From: Acinetobacter pittii ATCC 19004 = CIP 70.29
Lineage (GTDB): Bacteria; Pseudomonadota; Gammaproteobacteria; Pseudomonadales; Moraxellaceae
Reading direction: 5' to 3'
Assembly (NCBI RefSeq): GCF_000369045.1
Contig: NZ_KB849788.1
Coordinates: 1 to 35,146 of the forward strand
Length of the DNA stretch: 35,146 nt
Shown here: piece after piece, positions 19,708 to 27,326 of the stretch
Position numbering within the stretch: the first letter of the stretch is position 1
How the letters are laid out: the number at the start of each line of letters is the position of its first letter
The notes under the pieces: model-generated
The model's input: only the letters and a program-made list of their open reading frames with translations
Told to the model about the DNA's origin: nothing
The model's database searches: none
Position numbers and translations under genes: made by a program

Positions 19708-19727
19708 CTACTTTTTCCTAAAAGTAG
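19708..19727 (-). other. Leader hairpin before the first roadblock gene
   Basis: On the minus strand CTACTTTT pairs perfectly with AAAAGTAG around the loop AGGA. It would fold in the roughly 55-nt untranslated leader, upstream of the real ribosome-binding site. A regulatory role is not established. Confidence 0.4.
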
Positions 19728-19736
19728 CTGAAATTC

Positions 19737-19764
19737 ATTATATTTTTGCTCAATTTGAAGTCAA
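19737..19764 (-). promoter_or_regulatory. Promoter of the roadblock-GTPase cassette
   Basis: On the minus strand a perfect -10 TATAAT (19737-19742) lies 16 bases from -35 TTGACT (19759-19764). This near-consensus sigma-70 promoter predicts transcription starting near 19730, giving a leader of about 55 nt before the ATG at 19674. Confidence 0.75.
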
Positions 19765-19971
19765 TAAATTAAATAAAAAGTAAAATTGTTGTTTTGGGAA
19801 ATAAGTGACACAAAATGTCAGACCATAGAAAATATTATAAGATTGTTTTTACGTTTTAATTTTAATACTGTGCTGAGTTTAACATTATATATTTTAAAAT
19901 CTGGATAAAATAATTGTAATAGAATATTAATAAAATACTTGTAGATAAAATGTTCCAATTTTAATAATAAA

Positions 19972-19997
19972 AAAGGGGAAATAATGAATTCCCCTTT
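19972..19997 (-). terminator. Terminator after the sspAB-linked gene
   Basis: AAAGGGGAA and TTCCCCTTT form a perfect 9-bp stem with an 8-base loop. Reading on the minus strand, it is followed by TTTATTATT, 15 bases past the stop codon of the 218-residue protein gene. Confidence 0.85.
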
Positions 19998-20012
19998 ATA
20001 GCAATAAGTGAA

Positions 20013-20669
20013 CTAAACGAGCTGTGTATAAATACAGTAGAGATAGCCCAAAATTGCTAAAGCAACTACAGGGGCAACAATCTTTGACCATGTAGGTACA
20101 GAAATTTCGGCAGCTTGTTCTTCAATATGCACGTCATCATGATGAGGTTGGGCTTGGTGAACCATTTGGTTGAACTCCTTCATTGTTGTATCCAATGATA
20201 GCTCTTCTTGTTCCACAGGTTTAGAACCAATTAATTCATTTAGGTGGTTTGTTGACCAAACCCAATCTTCAGCTTGACCTGATAAGTGTTCGATCTGACC
20301 TAAAATTAACTCTTTTAAGCCATTATGTCCAAAACCACCTGTTTCATCGAGCTGATTAAGTTCTGCTAACTGCAAAGTTAAAATTTCAGAAATACTCTGT
20401 TCTAGTTCTGAATTTTTTAAAGTCGACTGATTATGTTTAGAAGTCGTTAAATGACGAGCAACTTCTTGAATATAAAGTGGATCTGAGGTTTTGATTTCTT
20501 GATAAATCTTATTATCATTCTGACGCCATAAACTAATCAGTTTTCCAAGCGTAAGAATATTCACCTCATCAATCAGTTTATTTTTTTCATTAACTGGATA
20601 TTGATTTAAAAGCTGAGGCTTTTGAATTTTTATCTGCTCAGCAAAGTATTGGACTAAATCAAATGCCAT
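20013..20669 (-). CDS. Tail-anchored hypothetical membrane protein
   Basis: A 218-residue protein without a signal peptide. Residues 1-150 are mostly helical, polar and rich in Gln, Asn and Leu. Residues 165-190 are acidic with a His cluster (PHHDDVHIEE). The final ~25 residues (WSKIVAPVVALAILGYLYCIY) form one hydrophobic helix near the very C-terminus, the pattern of a tail-anchored inner-membrane protein with a cytosolic body. AGAGGA stands at good distance before the ATG. It follows sspB by 17 bases and is probably co-transcribed with it. I do not recognise the family. A link to SspA/SspB or ClpXP is suggested only by operon position. Confidence 0.7.
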   Translation of the reverse strand: MAFDLVQYFAEQIKIQKPQLLNQYPVNEKNKLIDEVNILTLGKLISLWRQNDNKIYQEIKTSDPLYIQEVARHLTTSKHNQSTLKNSELEQSISEILTLQLAELNQLDETGGFGHNGLKELILGQIEHLSGQAEDWVWSTNHLNELIGSKPVEQEELSLDTTMKEFNQMVHQAQPHHDDVHIEEQAAEISVPTWSKIVAPVVALAILGYLYCIYTQLV

Positions 20670-20686
20670 GCTTTCTTCCTCTAAAT

Positions 20687-21121
20687 TTAATCTAAAATTC
20701 TTAACGATGGTTTTTTCTTAGTCGATGTTGTTTCAGTTGCTTCTTGTACTTCTGACTCTACTGTATTTTCTACAGGTGTTACATTGGCATATTCTTCAGG
20801 ATCAAAGAATAAACCTTGTCCATTCTCACGTGCGTAAATCCCTAGAACAGCTTGAATAGGGACATAAATGTCTTTTGATGCTCCACCAAAGCGAGCTGAA
20901 AAAGTAATAGCTTCATTAGTAATAAGCAATTGATGAACTGCATGGGGCACAATATTTAGAACAATTTGCCCATCTTTAACAAATTGTTGCGGAACGTCGG
21001 TATGCGGTTGTGTCGCATCAACTAATAGATAAGGAGTAAGCTGGTTATCACAAATCCATTCATAGATTGCACGAGCAAGATAAGGACGTGTAGGGGTTAA
21101 ATCAATAGTTTGCTCAGACAT
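20687..21121 (-). CDS. sspB: ClpXP specificity-enhancing factor SspB
   Basis: A 144-residue SspB, an adaptor that delivers ssrA-tagged and other substrates to the ClpXP protease. The substrate-binding domain runs from TRPYLARAIYEWICDNQLTPYLLVD through QIVLNIVPHAV, ITFSARFGG and VPIQAVLGIYARENGQGLFF (about residues 10-107). A flexible acidic linker leads to the C-terminal tail KKKPSLRILD, which matches the ClpX-docking peptide. It lies 6 bases after sspA, the usual sspA-sspB pairing. Confidence 0.96.
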   Translation of the reverse strand: MSEQTIDLTPTRPYLARAIYEWICDNQLTPYLLVDATQPHTDVPQQFVKDGQIVLNIVPHAVHQLLITNEAITFSARFGGASKDIYVPIQAVLGIYARENGQGLFFDPEEYANVTPVENTVESEVQEATETTSTKKKPSLRILD

Positions 21122-21127
21122 ATCACG

Positions 21128-21781
21128 CTATTCCATATTTAATAGTTCATTGTAACGGTTTTTCTCTTGAGGCGTCATTGATTTAGCAAAAGAAGGCCGT
21201 TCAAAGATACGTTTACAGTACAAAAATATAGGTCGACAGTGCTGTTTTGGTAAATCAATTCCCATCCTATTTAATCTTAAAAAGATAGGGGCAAGCATGC
21301 AGTCTAAGATTGTAAAATTCTCAGACATGAAATACGGAAAATGCTGAAATAGGGGAGTAAGTGAAATTAATGTTTCACGTAGTTCTTTTTGAGCTTTTTG
21401 CTTTTGTTCGACATTTAGTGAGTCAGCATGTTTTAACATGTGATCTGCTAACTTAAACCAGTCGTTTTCAAGTCTCCAGATATACTGACGCTGTTCCGCA
21501 CGCATCATAGGTGCATCGGCATAAAGCTTACTTTGACGATAACGATCATCTAAATATTCAGCGATGATAGGCGCTGAAAATAATTTAAGATTTTGTTCGA
21601 CCAACATCGGTAATTGGTTGTAAGGATTTAAGCTGGCCAAATCTTCGTCTTCATGGTCAGTTATGATCAATTGATATTTGATTTGTTTTTCTGCTAATAA
21701 GAAACGAATCCAGTGAGAACGGAAATCATCAGCATGACTGTAAAGGGTAATCCCCTGAATAGAGGTGTTTTCGACCGACAT
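21128..21781 (-). CDS. sspA: Stringent starvation protein A
   Basis: A 217-residue SspA of the glutathione S-transferase fold, an RNA-polymerase-associated regulator rather than an enzyme. The thioredoxin-like domain covers about 1-85: ITLYSHADDFRSHWIRFLLAEK, NPYNQLPMLVEQNLKLF, and the AEYLDDRY motif. The all-helical C-terminal domain ends in FERPSFAKSMTPQEKNRY. Its position downstream of rplM-rpsI and before sspB is the common gammaproteobacterial order. A terminator and a 174-base gap separate it from rpsI, so its own promoter is likely. Confidence 0.96.
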   Translation of the reverse strand: MSVENTSIQGITLYSHADDFRSHWIRFLLAEKQIKYQLIITDHEDEDLASLNPYNQLPMLVEQNLKLFSAPIIAEYLDDRYRQSKLYADAPMMRAEQRQYIWRLENDWFKLADHMLKHADSLNVEQKQKAQKELRETLISLTPLFQHFPYFMSENFTILDCMLAPIFLRLNRMGIDLPKQHCRPIFLYCKRIFERPSFAKSMTPQEKNRYNELLNME

Positions 21782-21906
21782 ATCACAAGACGACGTGGTT
21801 GAGTGAATCGATTAGGATACTAAAAATGCTGTAGGAAATCACGGTTCTAAAGAGCTAGTTTGTTTATATTTATAAGTTTGTATTTTGTAGCTCTATTTTC
21901 ATAATA

Positions 21907-21936
21907 AAAAAGCCTTGGAAAAATCCAAGGCTTTTT
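21907..21936 (-). terminator. Terminator after rpsI
   Basis: AAAAAGCCTTGGA (21907-21919) and TCCAAGGCTTTTT (21924-21936) form a 13-bp perfect stem with a 4-base loop. On the minus strand it ends in TTTTTT, about 20 bases after the rpsI stop. Confidence 0.9.
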
Positions 21937-21955
21937 GTCCAACTCGATAAACGAA

Positions 21956-22342
21956 TTAACGTTTAGAGAATTGAGGACGTTTACGAGCTTTACGTAAACC
22001 AAGTTTCTTACGTTCAACTTCACGAGCATCACGAGTAACGAAACCAGCTTGACGTAGAACAGGTTTTAAAGTTTCGTCAGCAGCGATAAGCGCACGAGTA
22101 ATACCGTGACGGATCGCGCCAGCTTGACCACCGATACCACCACCTTTAACAGTGATGTAAAGGTCAAACTTTTCAGTAACTTCTAAAAGTTCTAAAGGTT
22201 GACGAACAACCATACGAGCAGTTTCACGACCGAAATATTGCTCTAAAGTACGGTTGTTAATAACGAGTTTACCTGTACCAGCTGACAAGAAAACACGTGC
22301 AGTTGCGGTCTTACGGCGACCTGTACCATAATTAGTAGCCAT
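21956..22342 (-). CDS. rpsI: 30S ribosomal protein S9
   Basis: A 128-residue S9. It has [14 protein letters not shown] at the N-terminus, [19 protein letters not shown] in the middle, and the invariant basic tail ending QFSKR, which reaches the P-site tRNA in the 30S subunit. AAGGGA precedes the ATG. It lies 12 bases after rplM in the conserved pair. Confidence 0.98.
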   Translation of the reverse strand: MATNYGTGRRKTATARVFLSAGTGKLVINNRTLEQYFGRETARMVVRQPLELLEVTEKFDLYITVKGGGIGGQAGAIRHGITRALIAADETLKPVLRQAGFVTRDAREVERKKLGLRKARKRPQFSKR

Positions 22343-22354
22343 GTGCTGTATCCC

Positions 22355-22783
22355 TTAGATGTCCAAAACTTGTGGCTGTTGAGCAGCATGCGGATGCTCA
22401 GTACCAGCGTACACTTTCATTTTTTTGATCATTGCATAACCAAGAGGACCTTTTGGTAACATGCCTTTAACCGCTTTTTCAAGAACAGCTTCAGGTTTGT
22501 GAGCAATTAACTTCTCGAAGTTAGTCTCACGGATACCACCAGGGAAACCAGTATGGCGATAATATTTCTTATCAAGTGATTTTTTACCAGTCACTTGAAC
22601 TTGTTCAGCATTAATCACAACGATGTAATCGCCAGTGTCAACGTGAGGAGTATAAGAAGTTTTGTGCTTACCGCGTAAACGACGAGCGATTTCAGTCGCA
22701 AGGCGACCTAAAGTTTTGCCAGAAGCATCAACAACATACCAGTCATGTTGAACTTCAGCTGGCTTAGCGCTGAGAGTTTTCAT
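22355..22783 (-). CDS. rplM: 50S ribosomal protein L13
   Basis: A 142-residue L13. [19 protein letters not shown] is near the N-terminus, followed by [26 protein letters not shown], and [25 protein letters not shown]. It is an early-assembly protein of the large subunit. The first gene of rplM-rpsI, it is preceded by a promoter with a G/C-rich discriminator and a leader with two hairpins, which could be a feedback site. Confidence 0.98.
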
Positions 22784-22805
22784 TAAACCACTACCTATTA
22801 TAGTT

Positions 22806-22870
22806 GGTTTGGACTATGGAATCTGTCCAAACAAAAGGAGCGAGCATTCTAAACGAGTTTGTCCAAACTC
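22806..22870 (-). promoter_or_regulatory. rplM upstream inverted repeats
   Basis: Two inverted repeats share the word GTCCAAAC. GTTTGGAC (22806-22813) pairs with GTCCAAAC (22824-22831). GAGTTTG (22855-22861) pairs with CAAACTC (22864-22870). The first lies in the predicted rplM leader mRNA. The second overlaps the promoter spacer. Autoregulation by L13 is a possibility, not shown. Confidence 0.5.
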
Positions 22871-22874
22871 ACAA
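22846..22874 (-). promoter_or_regulatory. rplM promoter
   Basis: On the minus strand -35 TTGTGA (22869-22874) and -10 TAGAAT (22846-22851) are 17 bases apart. They are followed by the G/C-rich discriminator GCTCGCTCC, as expected for a ribosomal-protein promoter under growth-rate or stringent control. Confidence 0.65.
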
Positions 22875-22971
22875 GAAAAATCCAGTTTAAGCCATATAAT
22901 TTAATCCATAAACTGATGAATATCAGATATGTTAAAATCAAACAAATTCTTGTTATGTGTCTGGAGTGATT

Positions 22972-23940
22972 GTGCTGCCATTATATGTCACTTCCGGTGA
23001 GCCGGCTGGTATTGGTCCAGATATCTGTTTGAGCTTGGCTAAGCGGGTTGATGAACGCCCTGTTGTTATCTTGGGTGACCGAGACTTATTAGAGCAACGT
23101 GCCCAAAAACTTGGGATAAATATTCAATTTATAGAATATACCGGACAGCCTGAGTCATCATCTCTGAATGAACTCTATATAGAGCATGTGCCTTTAGACG
23201 CAGCAGTTATTGATGGTCAATTAAACCCAGCTAATGCAGCCTATGTATTAGAACAACTGCGTCGTTCAGCAGATTATGCAATGTCTGGTAAAAGTGTCGG
23301 GGTAGCCACGGCACCTGTGCAAAAATCGGTCATTAATGATGCTGGTATTTTATTTAGCGGTCACACTGAATATTATCAAGAGTTTGCAGGTATAGAGCGT
23401 GTCGTAATGATGCTTGCAACTAAAACTTTGCGTGTCGCGTTAGCAACTACACATTTACCTTTAAGAGATGTTGCAGATGCAATTACCAAAGAGCGATTGC
23501 ATCAGGTCATTGATATTTTACTGCATGACTTAAAAACTAAATTTAAGATTACAGACCCACGTGTACTCGTGTGTGGCTTAAATCCTCATGCAGGTGAAGA
23601 TGGTTATTTGGGTCATGAAGAGATTGAGACCATTAATCCGGTACTCGAAAGTTATCGAGCGCAAGGGCTTAAAATGAGTTTAAGCTTGCCGGCAGATACT
23701 TTGTTTACTCCAGAACATCTTAAAAATGCAGATGCTGTACTTGCCATGTACCATGATCAAGGTTTACCTGTGTTAAAATCACAAGGGTTTGGTGAAGCCA
23801 TCAATATTACATTGGGTTTGCCTTTCATTCGAACTTCGGTTGACCATGGCACAGCGTTGTCTTTGGCTGGGACTGGTTTGGCAAAAAGCTCAAGTTTAAA
23901 TGTCGCTGTTGATTTAGCTTTATCTTTAGCAGCGAGCTAA
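22972..23940 (+). CDS. pdxA: 4-hydroxythreonine-4-phosphate dehydrogenase
   Basis: A 322-residue PdxA. It oxidises 4-phosphohydroxy-L-threonine with NAD(P) in pyridoxal-phosphate synthesis. The family hallmark is at the N-terminus (VTSGEPAGIGPDI). The metal-binding His residues lie in SGHTEYYQE, NPHAGEDG and MYHDQGLPVLK. FIRTSVDHGTA closes the active site. The GTG at 22972 is chosen because GGAG ends 5 bases before it. Two further GTG codons upstream (22957, 22966) are in frame. It is the first gene of a pdxA-rsmA-apaH series. Confidence 0.95.
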   Translation: MLPLYVTSGEPAGIGPDICLSLAKRVDERPVVILGDRDLLEQRAQKLGINIQFIEYTGQPESSSLNELYIEHVPLDAAVIDGQLNPANAAYVLEQLRRSADYAMSGKSVGVATAPVQKSVINDAGILFSGHTEYYQEFAGIERVVMMLATKTLRVALATTHLPLRDVADAITKERLHQVIDILLHDLKTKFKITDPRVLVCGLNPHAGEDGYLGHEEIETINPVLESYRAQGLKMSLSLPADTLFTPEHLKNADAVLAMYHDQGLPVLKSQGFGEAINITLGLPFIRTSVDHGTALSLAGTGLAKSSSLNVAVDLALSLAAS

Positions 23941-23963
23941 ATTTTTCATGTTGGAAATGTTCT

Positions 23964-24776
23964 ATGTATCAAATTAATGCCCTAAACCCGAAAGATGAAG
24001 GGCATAAAGCTCGTAAACGTTTTGGTCAAAACTTCTTACATGATCAACGAGTCATTGCCAAAATTGTGCGCTCTGTAAGTCCTCGTACAGGCGACAATAT
24101 TGTCGAGATTGGACCTGGTTTAGCTGCCTTAACATCTCCTTTAATTGGGGAATGTGATGCATTAACAGTAGTGGAGCTAGATCGTGACTTAGCTGCTGGG
24201 CTACCAGAACGTGTTCCACATCCTGAACGTTTGACGATTATAGAAGCTGACGCATTAAAATATGACTTTAGCGAACTGGTAAAAGATGGCCGACCATTAC
24301 GTGTAGTTGGTAACTTACCTTATAACATTTCAACCCCATTACTCTTTCATCTCTTGGAATTTGGCAGCAAAGTTAAAGATATGCACTTTATGCTGCAAAA
24401 AGAAGTGGTTGACCGTATTACTGCTGAACCGAATACGAAAGAATATGGACGTTTGTCGGTAATGATTCAGTATTACTGTCAACCAACATTTTTATTTGAA
24501 GTGCCAGCTGGTGCATTTAACCCACCACCTAAAGTAACGAGCGCTGTTTTCCGCCTTGTTCCTTATGATCAAAAGCCAATTACAGCAAAAGATGAAAAAG
24601 CTTTAGCTCGACTGGTTGCCCATGTATTTACTCAGCGCCGCAAAACATTAAGAAACAGTCTTAAAGGTATGATTGCAGAAGATGGCTTTGAAAAAGCTGG
24701 TGTTGATCCGATGGCTCGTCCAGAGACCTTAACACTTGCCCAATTTGTTGCTTTGGCCGATCAAATGGTGGCGTAA
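23964..24776 (+). CDS. rsmA: 16S rRNA dimethyladenosine transferase RsmA (KsgA)
   Basis: A 270-residue RsmA/KsgA. It dimethylates the two adjacent adenines in the 3'-terminal hairpin of 16S rRNA using SAM, a late 30S maturation check. Motifs: RKRFGQNFLHD (17-27), the SAM loop VEIGPGLAALT (47-57), and the catalytic NLPY (117-120). The C-terminal helical domain contains FTQRRKTLRNSLKG. Its stop codon directly abuts the apaH start codon. Confidence 0.97.
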   Translation: MYQINALNPKDEGHKARKRFGQNFLHDQRVIAKIVRSVSPRTGDNIVEIGPGLAALTSPLIGECDALTVVELDRDLAAGLPERVPHPERLTIIEADALKYDFSELVKDGRPLRVVGNLPYNISTPLLFHLLEFGSKVKDMHFMLQKEVVDRITAEPNTKEYGRLSVMIQYYCQPTFLFEVPAGAFNPPPKVTSAVFRLVPYDQKPITAKDEKALARLVAHVFTQRRKTLRNSLKGMIAEDGFEKAGVDPMARPETLTLAQFVALADQMVA

Positions 24777-25619
24777 ATGACTAAGCGTTTTAACTATGTT
24801 ATTGGTGATGTGCAGGGGTGTTTTGAAGCTCTAAAAGCCTTGCTTAAAGAAATACGTTTTGATCCAGATCAAGACTTTTTATGGTTTGCTGGTGATTTAG
24901 TCGCACGTGGTGAAAACTCGGTAGGGGCATTACGTTTTATTAAAAAGCTTGCTGAGCGCGGAGCTGCTGCAACTGTACTTGGAAATCATGACCTGACTTT
25001 AATTGCGGGTGCGCGTGGTTTAAAAGAGATTAAAGAAAAAGATCGTACCCAAGACGTTATTGATGCTATTGATGGTGATGAGTTAATCGATTGGTTACGT
25101 AAACAGCCATTATGTTTATTGCCAAACGAGCATACGATCCTTACTCATGCTGGCATACCTTGTATTTGGGATGCGCAAAAAACTGTAACGTTGGCAAAAG
25201 AGGTTGAGGCTGTACTCGCAAACGAAGATTTATCTGTATTGGATGCTTTTTTAGCAGACATGTATGGTTCTAAACCAGATTTGTGGGAAGATAACCTAAC
25301 TGGTTCTGCGCGTTTACGTTGTATTACCAATTATTTGACTCGCATGCGTTTAACCAATGCCGAAGGGGCTTTAGAGTTTAGTTTTAAAGATTCTTTGGAT
25401 GCACCAATGCCCGAAGGTTATTTACCTTGGTTTGAATTTCCGAGCAAAGCCGCACAAACTCATCAGATTATTTTTGGTCATTGGGCTGCGCTCGAGGGTA
25501 GAACTGTTAATGAGCAGATCCAGAATATCGATGGTGGCTATGTTTGGGGCAGAAAATTAATGGCTTATCGTATTGAAGACAAAGAAATTTTTTCTGTTGA
25601 AAACCCAGTGCAACTATAA
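24777..25619 (+). CDS. apaH: Symmetrical bis(5'-nucleosyl)-tetraphosphatase
   Basis: A 280-residue ApaH, which hydrolyses Ap4A to two ADP and also removes Np4 caps from RNA. Metallophosphoesterase motifs are GDVQG (10-14), GDLVARG (39-45), GNHD (69-72), the THAGIP segment, and FGHWAALEG near the end. The ATG begins on the base after the rsmA stop, so the two are translationally coupled. The apaG gene found between rsmA and apaH in enterobacteria and pseudomonads is absent here. Confidence 0.97.
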   Translation: MTKRFNYVIGDVQGCFEALKALLKEIRFDPDQDFLWFAGDLVARGENSVGALRFIKKLAERGAAATVLGNHDLTLIAGARGLKEIKEKDRTQDVIDAIDGDELIDWLRKQPLCLLPNEHTILTHAGIPCIWDAQKTVTLAKEVEAVLANEDLSVLDAFLADMYGSKPDLWEDNLTGSARLRCITNYLTRMRLTNAEGALEFSFKDSLDAPMPEGYLPWFEFPSKAAQTHQIIFGHWAALEGRTVNEQIQNIDGGYVWGRKLMAYRIEDKEIFSVENPVQL

Positions 25620-25673
25620 GAAAAGCAATGCTTTGCTATGAACGTAAGATGAAGCTTGTAGCTGAGTTAAAAT

Positions 25674-25699
25674 AAAAAAGCCGCAGAAGCGGCTTTTTT
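25674..25699. terminator. Bidirectional terminator after apaH
   Basis: AAAAAAGCCGC (25674-25684) and GCGGCTTTTTT (25689-25699) form an 11-bp stem with the tetraloop AGAA. A and T tracts on both sides serve both apaH and the convergent DUF2147 gene. Confidence 0.9.
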
Positions 25700-25710
25700 A
25701 TTGGGAACTA

Positions 25711-26154
25711 TTATTCTACTCGTATCCAGATTTGATTACGCCCTAAAGCTGAAACTCCGAGATAACCGCGCATATGTAAGCGTTTGCCAGTTGAACTAAG
25801 TTTTGCTTTAAGCCCGTAAACTTTACCAGTATTCGGATCTAAAATTTTACCGCCAGTATAGTTCAGTCCATCTACCTGTTTTAAACCAGTTGCGATATCC
25901 AGACCTAAAATCGGTTTATTGGTATATGGCGCAGGGCAATTATCACAAATTTCTTTAGGCGTATAACCTGGGCGTGGCGTTACTTTGATAATTTTCCCGG
26001 CATATGTCCCGTTCGCTTCTTTTCGTATTTCTACCTGTGCTTTGGGAGCACCTGTCTTATCATCAATTGTTTGCCAGAGACCTGTAATATCTGCTGCAAA
26101 TGTAGCAGTATTAATCCCCAATAAGAGCAGAGCTCCAATAAAAATTTTCCCCAT
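25711..26154 (-). CDS. Secreted DUF2147 protein
   Basis: A 147-residue exported protein. The signal peptide (MGKIFIGALLLLGINTATFA) is followed by the DUF2147 domain: DITGLWQTIDDKTGAPKAQVEI, the GKIIKV strand, a C-x-x-C pair (ICDNC), then GGKILDPNTGKVYGLKAKL and LHMRGYLGVSALGRNQIWIRV. The domain is a small beta-barrel of unknown function found in periplasmic or outer-membrane-associated proteins. The two cysteines could form a disulfide. AAAGGA precedes the ATG. It is a separate unit from lrgB, 82 bases away. Confidence 0.9.
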   Translation of the reverse strand: MGKIFIGALLLLGINTATFAADITGLWQTIDDKTGAPKAQVEIRKEANGTYAGKIIKVTPRPGYTPKEICDNCPAPYTNKPILGLDIATGLKQVDGLNYTGGKILDPNTGKVYGLKAKLSSTGKRLHMRGYLGVSALGRNQIWIRVE

Positions 26155-26236
26155 AATTAAAAATCCTTTTAACTTTGAAAGGTCATCTTATTTGGAATTG
26201 ATAGACCGTTCAATGTTTATTTAATCAACTTCTTAA

Positions 26237-26911
26237 TTATGGTGTTCCAAAAGACAACATTAATGTTGGTAGCCAAATTGCAGTAAATACACCATTCAAT
26301 GCCATACCAAATGCAGCGTAACGACCTGCAACGGGTCCGCGTTGCCAAGCTTGAGCTGTTCCGATGGCATGTGCAGCTAAACCTAAGGCTAAACCTGATG
26401 CTCTCTCATCATGAATATGTTTAAGTAAGAATGGTGAGAATGCAGCGCCAATTACCCCAGACAAAATAACAATAAGGGTCACAAGTGTTTCAGGAGCATG
26501 TAATAAAGTTGCGATGTTCAGAGCAATTGGAGTAGTTACTGCACGGGTGGCAAATGCAAGAATTGTAGGTTCAGACATATGTAACAAGTAAGCCAGCCCC
26601 ATAGGTAGGGCAACGGCGCTAATACTTGCAAAAAGTAAAATACCAATGACAGATTTAATTGGAAGATCATCGTAACGCATTGCAGCTAAGGGAATGGCTA
26701 AGGCTACAGTGACATAACCTAATAGATGACCAAATAAGTTATTCACATAAAGACGATACTGTTCATATGGCACATGTAGAACTGAAAGTAAGCCAATTAC
26801 AATGAACATGCCAAAAACTAAAAGTGGAACTTGCGGGAAACGTCGGTTTAAAGGCTTTGCACACAGATAACCAATGAGTGTGATCAAAAATCCGTAGAAA
26901 ATCGTAAACAT
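26237..26911 (-). CDS. lrgB: LrgB/CidB-family membrane protein
   Basis: A 224-residue polytopic protein with about six to seven hydrophobic helices. LrgB signatures are YVTVALAIPLAA, ATRAVTTPIALNIA, and the C-terminal GLAAHAIGTAQAW and AAFGMALNGVFTAIWLP. It acts with the LrgA-type holin-like protein. Proposed roles are control of murein hydrolase/autolysis or carbon-metabolite (pyruvate or glycolate-type) transport. An ATG 39 bases upstream is in frame, but AAGGAG lies at ideal distance before 26911, so that start is used. It follows lrgA by 10 bases. Confidence 0.9.
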   Translation of the reverse strand: MFTIFYGFLITLIGYLCAKPLNRRFPQVPLLVFGMFIVIGLLSVLHVPYEQYRLYVNNLFGHLLGYVTVALAIPLAAMRYDDLPIKSVIGILLFASISAVALPMGLAYLLHMSEPTILAFATRAVTTPIALNIATLLHAPETLVTLIVILSGVIGAAFSPFLLKHIHDERASGLALGLAAHAIGTAQAWQRGPVAGRYAAFGMALNGVFTAIWLPTLMLSFGTP

Positions 26912-26921
26912 TTTATTCTCC

Positions 26922-27293
26922 TTATAACCAACGTTTTGCCATTTTTGCATAGACCCACAAAGGTATAAGGGTACTGACCACTAAAACAAAAAGAAATAAT
27001 GGAATTTCCTTACCCATATGTACGAGCATAATTAATGAACCTGCACAGATAGGTAAAAACGCGAATCCACTTTCTTTCATGATTTTATTATTGGTATCTA
27101 CTATTCGAAGTGGAATTTTTTTAAACTTTCTCCAAATCAGTAAAATAATAAGTAAGCTGATTAAACCGACCAGATTACCTAATTCTGGATGACCAAAAGC
27201 ACGCATGACAACGACAGAGCCTTCACGAAAACCAATAATGAGTAGTAATGTAATTACCCATGCTGTCCAGTCTATACTTTTGATCTTATCCAT
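26922..27293 (-). CDS. lrgA: LrgA/CidA holin-like membrane protein
   Basis: A 123-residue protein with four predicted transmembrane helices: WVITLLLIIGF, LVGLISLLIILLIW, AFLPICAGSLIMLV, and LFLFVLVVSTLIPLWVY. The pattern of a loop with KESG before helix 3 (LPxxxG) fits the LrgA/CidA family. It pairs with lrgB immediately downstream. An upstream TTG (27323) in the same frame lacks any advantage over ATG 27293. It begins 33 bases after the hflX stop and may be read through from hflX. Confidence 0.85.
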   Translation of the reverse strand: MDKIKSIDWTAWVITLLLIIGFREGSVVVMRAFGHPELGNLVGLISLLIILLIWRKFKKIPLRIVDTNNKIMKESGFAFLPICAGSLIMLVHMGKEIPLFLFVLVVSTLIPLWVYAKMAKRWL

Positions 27294-27326
27294 ATTTTTT
27301 ATCTCTAAAAGTTTACTTATCAAGTT

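Larger units (their letters stand above)
19675..19971. other. Intergenic region upstream of the GTPase cassette
   Basis: About 300 AT-rich bases between the cassette and the sspB-linked membrane protein gene. It holds the cassette promoter (19737-19764) and a small leader hairpin (19708-19727). At its right end it meets the terminator of the neighbouring operon. I found no further gene or repeat in 19770-19970. Confidence 0.6.

Noticed and set aside
22797..22802. TATAAT on the minus strand just before rplM as its -10 element
   Set aside because: It would leave about a 10-base leader and has no -35 at suitable spacing. The TTGTGA/TAGAAT pair further upstream fits much better.
25621..25660. 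Short inverted repeat AGCAATGCTTTGCT after apaH
   Set aside because: Weak and imperfect. The real terminator begins 14 bases later.
26912..26950. Longer N-terminus for LrgB
   Set aside because: The extra 13 residues overlap the end of lrgA and are not hydrophobic like the family's start. An ideal AAGGAG precedes the ATG at 26911.
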